Below, in pieces: positions 1 to 5,138 of a stretch of 5,138 nt of DNA; position 1 is the stretch's first letter, and every line of letters starts with the position of its first letter. The DNA comes from Candidatus Hodarchaeota archaeon (GTDB taxonomy: Archaea > Asgardarchaeota > Heimdallarchaeia > Hodarchaeales > YT1-039): positions 1 through 5,138 of the forward strand of contig JAEOTF010000543.1 of assembly GCA_016840025.1 (NCBI GenBank), given 5' to 3'. A program made the translations under genes and the position numbers. The notes beneath the pieces were generated by a model. That model saw only the letters and a list, made by a program, of their open reading frames with translations, searched no databases and had not been told where the DNA came from.

Positions 1-790
1 CTACATCGCTATGAGGAATTTTTCCGGGAAATCTAACAATGTTCTGAGTCATATACTGTTTCATTTCTTGTTTAAATTGTGACGTTAACTCGCCTTCGCC
101 AAGAATTAAAAACTTTATTTTGGGCTCCCTCTCTAAGATGCGAGGAATCCCTTCAATTAAATATCGAACTCCATAAATTGGCCTATGGTCTCGCATACTG
201 ATTACGACAATATCGTCTTCATCCCATCCAAATTTAGTCCTGACTTCAGTTTTATAATCCGCATTCCGCTCGAATCCAGTTAACTTGATCCATGGAAAAC
301 CCACCACCTTATCCATATCACATCCAAGTCTTCCAAGAACTCTTTGCTGAACTTTGCTGGCCACAACAATAATATCTGCTTTCTTTACCGCATATTTTAC
401 CAGTGTCCTAAAGAGAGGATACTTCCAGGGGAGAACTAAGACGTCAGATCCCCAGACAAAGAGGACAAAAGGATGTTGATTCGAATAAGCAGCGTACAAA
501 CCATAGGTGGTGGCCCAGCATCCAATAGTCACATCCGGAGCGATGCGAGCTACATATTTTTTGAACGAAAGCGCTCGAATGGGGATTAACACATGTTTAC
601 GTATTCCCTCAAAAGGATGAATATCTATAGGTGGAAGAAGGTCTGGTATTTTTATGATTTCAATTCCCTTGGGAATGAACTGGGGGTGTGGGTGAAACGT
701 GAGGACAGAAATGTCATATCTCTCTCTGAGTGAATTGATGAATAATTCATCGTACAAGCTGATTCCATCGTGGGCATATACGAGTTTAAT
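1..790 (-). CDS. Family-4 glycosyltransferase, 3' end cut by the window; apparent ATT start
   Basis: Likely a retaining GT4/GT-B enzyme that moves a sugar from a nucleotide sugar to a growing glycan on the cytoplasmic side of the membrane. The frame is open for 263 codons to the window edge. The N-terminal Rossmann-like domain spans about residues 2-165, starting with a strand KLVYAHDG and carrying FVWGSDVLVLPW at 111-122. The C-terminal domain begins near 190, with SMRDHRPIYG (198-207) as the donor-phosphate Arg loop, LILGEGE (228-234), and FPGKIPHSDV (254-263). The EX7E-type motif and C-terminal helix would lie beyond the edge. No ATG, GTG or TTG precedes the first strand: an in-frame TGA lies at 799..797 and the only codon at the right place is ATT (790..788), six bases after AAAGGTGA. 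The next in-frame candidate, TTG at codon 12, would remove the first strand. The family call is firm; donor and acceptor are unknown. Confidence 0.85.
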   Translation of the reverse strand, partial: MKLVYAHDGISLYDELFINSLRERYDISVLTFHPHPQFIPKGIEIIKIPDLLPPIDIHPFEGIRKHVLIPIRALSFKKYVARIAPDVTIGCWATTYGLYAAYSNQHPFVLFVWGSDVLVLPWKYPLFRTLVKYAVKKADIIVVASKVQQRVLGRLGCDMDKVVGFPWIKLTGFERNADYKTEVRTKFGWDEDDIVVISMRDHRPIYGVRYLIEGIPRILEREPKIKFLILGEGELTSQFKQEMKQYMTQNIVRFPGKIPHSDV

Positions 791-796
791 CCTGTT

Positions 797-804
797 TCAC
801 CTTT
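797..804 (-). promoter_or_regulatory. Ribosome binding site that points to an ATT start
   Basis: AAAGGTGA on the minus strand is a strong Shine-Dalgarno match, six bases before ATT at 790..788. It places initiation exactly at the residue before KLVYAHDG, where glycosyltransferases of this type normally begin. Its last three bases (TGA) also form the stop of the upstream epimerase remnant, which is in the same frame. Confidence 0.65.
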
Positions 805-1033
805 GAGTTTGCTTAAGGCGCGTGCAGCATGCACTCGCATAAGGAGTGGAGTTTTCAACCTGTTCCTTCATTTGTTTTAGTAGAGGGTCGATCATGCTCC
901 AATCGTTGCTGAGATTATAATGCATAAAGGTTCTGATATTGGTCTTCGATTGCATTAGTTCTTCCATCAAGTGGCAACCACAAAATCCCCCTGCGTCATT
1001 GACTATGGCCTTCTTTGCTTGCCGGTTCATCAC
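797..1033 (-). pseudogene. Truncated SDR sugar-nucleotide epimerase/dehydratase remnant (LegB-like N-terminus)
   Basis: Residues 7-58 resemble the N-terminus of extended SDR nucleotide-sugar epimerases/dehydratases, with a first strand KKAIV, a glycine-rich loop, helix HLMEELMQ, and then a stretch like the RAFVHYNSRNDWGWLD region of LegB-type UDP-GlcNAc 4,6-dehydratases (here RTFMHYNLSNDWSMID). The family is normally about 310-340 residues; this frame has 78. After about residue 58 the similarity stops and a Cys/Thr/Arg-rich tail of about 20 residues runs to TGA. There is no YxxxK catalytic motif. The expected TGAGGFIG loop reads NDAGGFCG at 12-19, so the first glycine of the NAD-binding motif is Asp. 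I read this as a dead remnant left by an internal or 3' deletion. The start is GTG at 1033 or ATG at 1030; a GGAG site fits both. The exact sugar specificity cannot be stated. Confidence 0.7.
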
Positions 1034-1038
1034 TAATA

Positions 1039-1042
1039 CTCC
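1039..1042 (-). promoter_or_regulatory. Ribosome binding site of the epimerase remnant
   Basis: GGAG on the minus strand lies five bases before GTG (1033) and eight before ATG (1030). The eight-base spacing favours ATG at 1030. The survival of a good site upstream of a broken gene suggests the loss was recent. Confidence 0.45.
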
Positions 1043-1060
1043 AAAATCTTACTGATGCCT

Positions 1061-1072
1061 CTTATAATTTCA
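1061..1072 (-). promoter_or_regulatory. Possible archaeal-type BRE/TATA for the minus-strand arm
   Basis: TGAAATTATAAG on the minus strand resembles a purine-rich BRE followed by a TATA element. If it is used, transcription would begin near 1037-1040, giving an almost leaderless transcript that would exclude most of the GGAG site. That conflict and the AT-rich background keep this tentative. Confidence 0.15.
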
Positions 1073-1190
1073 AGGTTATTTGCCTTGCTACTACATAACA
1101 TATAGTTGTCCGGTGTGCGTATAGATAGTTCATGTTTTTTAAGTTAGGAAAAGGTAAATACGAAGTAATAGAAGATTTGGATCCTTAAAA

Positions 1191-2333
1191 ATGATGAATA
1201 TGCTTCAGGGTGAATGTGCTCCATTTGGGCAACTATCCCCACATTCTGCTCCACATCTATTCATAAATGGCGTCCTGCCACTTATGCCTAAATATAATGT
1301 ATCTATTTCAACTATCCCTGCTACAGGACTACAATATGTTTTTAAAACATTCCGAGGTATTGGAAAAATCATAAACCTATTTGACAAAAACAAAGCTGGA
1401 GTACGGTTCAATCTAAAGACAAGAATATGGAACCGTAGAATTGAATATTGATTAAAAAAATCTGAAGAAGCATCCTTTTTCCTAGCAAACAGTCCATTAG
1501 AATACTATATTTGCAGGAAACTTCCTAAAATTCTAATTGTTCATGGAATGCTTTCTAAAGAATTGAGTACTAAATTTAACCTTGGAAATAAAGAGCTCCA
1601 AAAAATTAAAGAGATGGAAAAAATTGCCTATGATGAATCAAATCAAGTCATCATAACGGATAAAGCATTACACGAATATATCAATACAATTGTAGATAAA
1701 GTTCAGACAATACACATCCCAAACGGGATAGATATTGTAAAGTTTCATCCAATACCACAACAAACAGCAAGGGAAAGACTTCTCCTTCCTCCCAATAAAA
1801 TGATTGTAACATACATCTCAAATATGAAAAGCCCGAAAGCTCCCATCTTTATTGCAAAAGTATTCAAACAAGTAGCCTCCAGCTACAAGAATGTCGTCTT
1901 TCTCATTGTTGGAGAAGGAGAGCGACAGAGACATATGAAAACCATACTATTAAACACTCAGAGTATATTTATGGGTAAAATACCCTATCATCAAATGCCT
2001 TTTGTGATCAACGCTTCTAACCTAATTTGTAATGCTTTACGGATTCAAGGATATTCAAGGGTGTCCTTGGAAGCGATGGCTTGTCGTGTACCCTTGCTAA
2101 CAACACCTTTGGGCTGCATTGAACCATTCAAACAGGATGCGAATTGCTTTGTTGCGCCATTGACTGTCAATGAATATGCTGAAAATGTGACATTCTTGGT
2201 GAATTCAATCAAGAATCATGCTGAAATAATTACATCTGTCATAACCAATGCGCAGGAAATGATAAAACAACACTTCTCAACCGAATATGTAGCTGGAAGA
2301 ATAGCAGAAATCTGTAAAAGAGTGGGTAGCTAA
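1191..2333 (+). pseudogene. Family-4 glycosyltransferase interrupted by one in-frame TGA
   Basis: Read through a single TGA (1449-1451, codon 87), this frame gives 380 codons, the usual GT4 length. The two halves join naturally: before the stop, RIWNRRIEY; after it, LKKSEEASFFLANSPLEYY and then KILIVHG, a typical GT-B N-domain. A Trp (TGG) would fit at the stop. The C-domain follows, with PNGID (start near 1719), VTYISNMKSPKAP as the donor-phosphate loop, FLIVGEGE, and SLEAMAC. Numbered from the ATG at 1548, the EX7E motif has Gln167 in place of the first Glu (Glu175 is kept), and Arg180 replaces the usual Gly after MAC. ATG 1548 opens a 261-residue frame, but it has no ribosome site and would encode only the C-domain, so restart is unlikely to give an active enzyme. 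The start at 1191 is the first ATG; 1194 and 1200 are alternatives and no good ribosome site is visible. The gene sits three bases before the phosphoesterase gene and leads the plus-strand operon. Confidence 0.75.
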
Positions 2334-2336
2334 AAA

Positions 2337-3155
2337 ATGCAAACTTTCATTTTGGGATTAGATGGGTTGGATGCAACACTTGTAGAGAGGTTACAACTGA
2401 GTAACATTCTCCAAGAACATCATGGTCGTTTAACAGTTCCGATCAGTAAAATGTATGGAGTTCCAATGACGCCTGAAGTATGGGCAGCATTTTTATGTGG
2501 TCGGTTCGTCGAAGGATTAGATTTTGAACATCAAAATGAAGTAGAAAAATTTCTGATGCGCAATTTGCGATGGATACGTAGTCATATGCCTAGTTTTGTT
2601 CGCAAGAATTTGCGGATGGGCTTAGGGGCTAGAATTATTAAACCAAAAGTATTACCAAAATTAAATGAGCCCACATTTCTCGATGTTACTGATACCTTGC
2701 CAATAAACGTACCATATTATAATTATGAGAATAAAGTTGGGATATTGGTATCGAAGTTTGTACAAAAAGAAATTACTTTAAACGAGTGTATCAAATACAT
2801 GAAACAGGCAATAATGGAAACCATGCGTGAAATCGAAGATGCTACCTCAGCTCCGAACGAAATAATATTTGCCTACTCACAATTTCCAGATGTGTTTTGC
2901 CATTTGTTTTTTGCGTACCCTCGTTACATCAATCAACATTATGTTGATCTTGACCTCTTTGTGGGGAGATTACAGGAGCAATTGGATGATACACTATTAC
3001 TCATTGTTTCAGACCACGGATTTGACGTGGAGAAAGAAACCCATTCATCTTATGGATTCTATTCGAGTAATCAACTATTAACTCCTGTTCCAGAGAATAT
3101 TATTGATTTATATCGTATTATTACTGAGCGTGCGGACATCAGTAATAGCCAATGA
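2337..3155 (+). CDS. Alkaline-phosphatase-superfamily phosphodiesterase/phosphatase
   Basis: Predicted metal-dependent phosphoesterase of the type I phosphodiesterase/nucleotide pyrophosphatase group, 272 residues. The set of metal and nucleophile positions appears complete: Asp9 in LGLDGLD, Thr45 in MTPEVWAAFLCGR (nucleophile position), Asp185 and His189 in YSQFPDVFCHL, Asp226-His227 in IVSDHGF, and His236 in THSSYGFYSSN. The middle (about 60-170) is variable and basic, with no family motif I recognise. No signal peptide or membrane segment is seen, so it is probably cytoplasmic. It is small for the superfamily but matches compact archaeal members found near glycosyltransferases. It starts three bases after the stop of the broken glycosyltransferase, with only a weak GTGGG-like site, which suggests translational coupling. 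The substrate is unknown; a nucleotide-sugar or glycan phosphodiester is a context-based guess. Confidence 0.85.
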   Translation: MQTFILGLDGLDATLVERLQLSNILQEHHGRLTVPISKMYGVPMTPEVWAAFLCGRFVEGLDFEHQNEVEKFLMRNLRWIRSHMPSFVRKNLRMGLGARIIKPKVLPKLNEPTFLDVTDTLPINVPYYNYENKVGILVSKFVQKEITLNECIKYMKQAIMETMREIEDATSAPNEIIFAYSQFPDVFCHLFFAYPRYINQHYVDLDLFVGRLQEQLDDTLLLIVSDHGFDVEKETHSSYGFYSSNQLLTPVPENIIDLYRIITERADISNSQ

Positions 3156-3158
3156 GAT

Positions 3159-4364
3159 GTGGACACAACCACCTTGCATGCAAGAAGCCTAATGTTTGAG
3201 AAAGCAATGAGTTACATAGTTTATTTCACAGTGTATCTGCTTGTTCTTATTCCATACGTGGATAAACTATTATTCAGAAAACAAAAAAAGGTCATAGGTT
3301 TTGCATATGACTATTTTTCGGGTAACATCAAGTATCTTTATCCGGAATTGGAGAAATATCCTGATGTGGAAGCATACTTCGTCACACGGATTAAGACCGA
3401 AGTAAAGAAGCTAAAATTATCTGGTATTAATGCATACTACTCCCAAGACATCAAGAAAATCCCTTTGTTCTTGAAAACTGATGTATGGGTCACTAGTCAT
3501 GGCCCAAACTATATTCCTTTTCGAGGTATACGGCGACTCATACCTTCCTACACGGGAAAACGCTATAGTAAATGGGTTGACGTTTGGCATGGTATACCCT
3601 TTAAAGATGTAGGCAGGGAAAAAATGCTAAGAGAATATGATCTTGGATTTGTAACATCTGCTTTTTTTAAGGAGTATTTATTGAGAAAAGCAGTAATTTC
3701 AGAAAAATTGGCAATAACGGGTTTCGCGAGAACAGATCCTCTATTTAGAAAAATCTGGAATCGAGAAAAAATCTTAAAGGAAATAGGGATCCCCCTCAAT
3801 AGGAAAAACATACTCTATGCACCCACATGGGGGCATGGCAAAGAGAAACCTTTTCTTCCTTGGAAAACAAACATCGAGAATTTTGAAGATATTGAGAAAT
3901 TCTGTAAGAGAAGTAATTGCAACTTCCTTATTAGAATTCATACTTTATGGAATCAGGGAGATCCTGAAGAGAAAAAAGAATTACAGGCGAAAATAAGAGG
4001 GAGTAGCTATCTCTTTAATTTAGCATGGGAAAAATATCCAAATATTCAGCGTATTCTATACATTACCGATTTACTTGTCACCGATTGGTCAAGTATCGCA
4101 AATGATTTCATTCTATTAGACAAGCCTATTATCTTCTTGGATATTGATTTGCCTACAGAGGAGTTTACTCTCAAACCAGAAGAAAGAGTAGGATATCTAG
4201 TTAGAACTAGAACTGACTTCTTTGAGAAACTGCAGGAGGCACTAGTACGTCCAGATCTGTTTAAAGAGGAGAGACGAATAATCATCAAGAAAATATACGA
4301 TGAGGTAGATGGAAATTCCGCAAAAAGATGCGCCAAAGCAATTATCAAGCTACTAAGAATGTAA
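3159..4364 (+). CDS. CDP-glycerol glycerophosphotransferase-family enzyme (TagB/TagF-like)
   Basis: Predicted to transfer a phospho-polyol (such as glycerol phosphate) from a CDP donor to a glycan or lipid-linked acceptor at the cytoplasmic membrane face. It has 401 residues, usual for single-domain members. A hydrophobic segment at about 17-38 (SYIVYFTVYLLVLIPYV) followed by RKQKK suggests an N-terminal membrane anchor. Family marks follow: VWHGIPFKDVG from Trp143-His144, LYAPTWGHGK near 219-228, RIH at 259-261, VTDWSSI at 307-313 (usual TDYSS), and DGNSAKR near the C-terminus. His261 is followed by Thr where many members have Pro. The GTG at 3159 lies one codon after the previous stop; ATG at 3192 is an equally possible start and keeps the hydrophobic segment. 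Neither has a clear ribosome site. The frame looks intact. The transferred group is not certain, since the family also handles ribitol phosphate and other phospho-sugars. Confidence 0.9.
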   Translation: MDTTTLHARSLMFEKAMSYIVYFTVYLLVLIPYVDKLLFRKQKKVIGFAYDYFSGNIKYLYPELEKYPDVEAYFVTRIKTEVKKLKLSGINAYYSQDIKKIPLFLKTDVWVTSHGPNYIPFRGIRRLIPSYTGKRYSKWVDVWHGIPFKDVGREKMLREYDLGFVTSAFFKEYLLRKAVISEKLAITGFARTDPLFRKIWNREKILKEIGIPLNRKNILYAPTWGHGKEKPFLPWKTNIENFEDIEKFCKRSNCNFLIRIHTLWNQGDPEEKKELQAKIRGSSYLFNLAWEKYPNIQRILYITDLLVTDWSSIANDFILLDKPIIFLDIDLPTEEFTLKPEERVGYLVRTRTDFFEKLQEALVRPDLFKEERRIIIKKIYDEVDGNSAKRCAKAIIKLLRM

Positions 4365-4523
4365 AGCCCAACTCTGAATTGGGAAACGCGTGGAGAACAT
4401 ATACGTGTGCGATCCGTATTCAGAAATACGATTACTGAAGAAGAATGTTTATTTGTGAAAACTTTGAGAAAGGTTGATAATTCCAAATTTGTAACTGCTA
4501 TTAAGGTTGTAGAGTCAGTATGA
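4365..4523 (+). pseudogene. Orphan C-terminal fragment, 52 codons, unrecognised
   Basis: Directly after the TAA of the transferase, the same frame stays open for 52 codons (4365-4520) and ends in TGA (4521-4523), which overlaps the next gene's ATG as ATGA. The translation looks like real protein: charged and hydrophobic residues alternate in RVRSVF, then TEEECLFVKTLRKVDNSK like a helix, then FVTAIKVVESV like a strand. There is no ATG; GTG at 4407 is the only plausible start and has no clear ribosome site. I read it as the 3' end of a deleted gene that was once translationally coupled to the nucleotidyltransferase. A strand-helix-strand layout would suit the tail of a small ferredoxin-like domain, but I do not recognise the family. 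It could also be a genuine small gene starting at GTG 4407. Confidence 0.45.
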
Positions 4524-5138
4524 AGGCTATTATTTTGGCAGCTGGTATGGGTAAACGTCTGTATCCAGTGACCAAAGATATTCCGAAATCTTTAGTCGAA
4601 ATTGGTGGAAAGTCAATCATCGAACGCCAGGTTCAGATTTTAGAAGATTGTAAAATCAATGAGATTTTTGTTGCAGTAGGGTATCAAGGAAATAAGATCA
4701 AGGAAAAAATAAAAGGTGTACAGTTCGTCTTAAACCCATTCTATAGATTCACAAACAGTGTAGCTTCTCTTTGGTTTGTTCTAACTAAAATTAGGGAACT
4801 CGATGACCTAATAATTCTGAATGGCGACATTCTATTCAAACACTCGATCATAGATGATGTTGTTCACTCCCAGATTAAACAAATTAGTATGTTAATGGAT
4901 GAAGGTGTAGCGTATGAACAAGCAGATTTTAAATTATTGGTGAAACGGGGCTATGTGAAAAATATGGGGAAGACACTCGAAAAAGATGAATACAGCGGAG
5001 AATATGCTGGTGTTGTAAGGGTCCCCAAAGCCAAATATGATATTTTTAGATCTGCAGTAGAAAAAACTGTGTATGAAGAGGGATTTGATAAGTGGTATGA
5101 ATTAGTCATTAAGTTATATGGTCTTGTCACGAAAGTGA
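4520..5138 (+). CDS. LicC-like cytidylyl/nucleotidyltransferase, 3' end cut by the window
   Basis: Predicted to activate a phosphorylated small molecule (phosphocholine, polyol phosphate or sugar phosphate) with a nucleotide, most likely CTP. The visible 206 residues cover most of the nucleotidyltransferase fold. LAAGMGKRL at 6-14 is the nucleotide-binding signature, PKSLVEIGGKSIIERQ begins at 22, NPFYRFTNSVASLW at 72-85 is typical of LicC-like enzymes, and ILNGDILF at 99-106 carries the metal-binding Asp103. GEYAGVVRV at 160-168 matches the later core strand. Family members are around 230-250 residues, so roughly 30-40 are missing. The last codon seen is GTG (5135-5137); the final base begins another codon, so TGA at the edge is out of frame. 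The start ATG overlaps the stop of the orphan fragment (ATGA), with only weak AGAG upstream. Next to a CDP-alcohol-using transferase, it is the obvious candidate to make that donor. Confidence 0.85.
   Translation, partial: MKAIILAAGMGKRLYPVTKDIPKSLVEIGGKSIIERQVQILEDCKINEIFVAVGYQGNKIKEKIKGVQFVLNPFYRFTNSVASLWFVLTKIRELDDLIILNGDILFKHSIIDDVVHSQIKQISMLMDEGVAYEQADFKLLVKRGYVKNMGKTLEKDEYSGEYAGVVRVPKAKYDIFRSAVEKTVYEEGFDKWYELVIKLYGLVTKV

Larger units (their letters stand above)
1034..1190. other. Divergent intergenic region, no gene
   Basis: These 157 AT-rich bases separate the two divergent arms and must hold any promoters for both. On the minus strand TTATAAG (1067..1061), preceded by TGAAA, resembles an archaeal BRE/TATA pair, but a start about 25 bases on would fall on or past the GGAG site. 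The plus strand has TATAG (1100-1104) and TATAGAT (1120-1126) without a well-spaced partner, and AGGAAAAGG (1146-1154), a Shine-Dalgarno-like run with no start codon close behind it. I see no RNA gene, convincing operator or terminator. Confidence 0.4.

Noticed and set aside
652..858. 68-codon minus-strand frame beginning MKTPLLMRVHAARAL
   Set aside because: Most of it lies inside the glycosyltransferase in another frame; its first 20 or so codons cover the tail of the epimerase remnant and match no family I know.
1205..1411. 68-codon minus-strand frame
   Set aside because: It is antisense to the N-terminal half of the broken glycosyltransferase and resembles no known protein.
797..1451. UGA reassigned to Trp, or selenocysteine, to explain the in-frame TGAs
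   Set aside because: All Trp codons visible in the intact genes are TGG and none of those frames contains TGA. No selenocysteine stem-loop was recognised, and Trp rather than Cys/Sec fits at 1449.
2869..3081. 70-codon plus-strand frame inside the phosphoesterase gene
   Set aside because: It overlaps the metal-binding core of the phosphoesterase in another frame, so it is a shadow.
3563..3811. 82-codon minus-strand frame
   Set aside because: It is antisense to conserved motifs of the glycerophosphotransferase-family gene, with no independent support.
4367..4383. Hairpin CCCAA-loop-TTGGG just after the transferase stop, as a terminator
   Set aside because: The stem is only five base pairs with a seven-base loop and no T tract follows; the operon continues downstream.
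4415..4430. Hairpin CGTATT-CAGA-AATACG
   Set aside because: It is a perfect six-base-pair stem but short, AT-rich, inside a probable coding remnant and without a T tract. Chance is likely.
4046..4486. 146-codon minus-strand frame
   Set aside because: It is antisense to the well-supported transferase and its composition is Ser/Leu-rich, typical of a shadow frame. No ribosome site or domain is seen.
1..5138. CRISPR array, tRNA/rRNA genes, insertion sequences, long repeats
   Set aside because: No regularly spaced repeats, tRNA-like cloverleaf, transposase or terminal inverted repeats were seen on either strand.

Overview
This AT-rich window is a surface-polysaccharide (glycan) biosynthesis locus that is partly decayed. 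It has two divergent arms. The minus-strand arm (1..1033) holds the remnant of an NAD-dependent sugar epimerase/dehydratase, followed by a family-4 glycosyltransferase that runs off the left edge. The plus-strand arm (1191..5138) holds a broken family-4 glycosyltransferase, an alkaline-phosphatase-superfamily phosphoesterase, a CDP-glycerol glycerophosphotransferase-family enzyme, a short orphan C-terminal fragment, and a LicC-like cytidylyl/nucleotidyltransferase that runs off the right edge. The 157 bases between the arms (1034..1190) hold no gene and must contain any divergent promoters.

The host cannot be fixed from this sequence. The phosphoesterase has the compact form I associate with archaeal genomes (GLDGLD start, TPEVWAAF, DHGF, HSSYGFYSSN end), and the ribosome sites are of the GGTGA type. 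An archaeon, perhaps methanogen-like, is therefore my weak first guess. TagB/TagF-like transferases and LicC-like enzymes are also common in Firmicutes, so a bacterium is not excluded.

The intact plus-strand genes suggest a phospho-decoration module. The nucleotidyltransferase would make a CDP-activated alcohol or polyol, the glycerophosphotransferase-family enzyme would move the phospho-alcohol onto a glycan, and the phosphoesterase would cleave or remodel a phosphodiester. Glycosyltransferases on both arms would build the backbone. This is inference from family membership and tight spacing; the substrates are unknown.

The notable features are lesions around the divergent junction. The epimerase remnant keeps only about 60 recognisable residues and has a damaged nucleotide-binding motif. 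The next gene on that strand has a strong ribosome site placed over an ATT codon where ATG is expected. The plus-strand glycosyltransferase is full length except for one in-frame TGA where Trp would fit. A fourth oddity is a 52-codon fragment before the last gene, whose stop overlaps that gene's start. The distal genes look intact, which suggests recent decay or recombination centred on about 790..1450, or sequence errors there.
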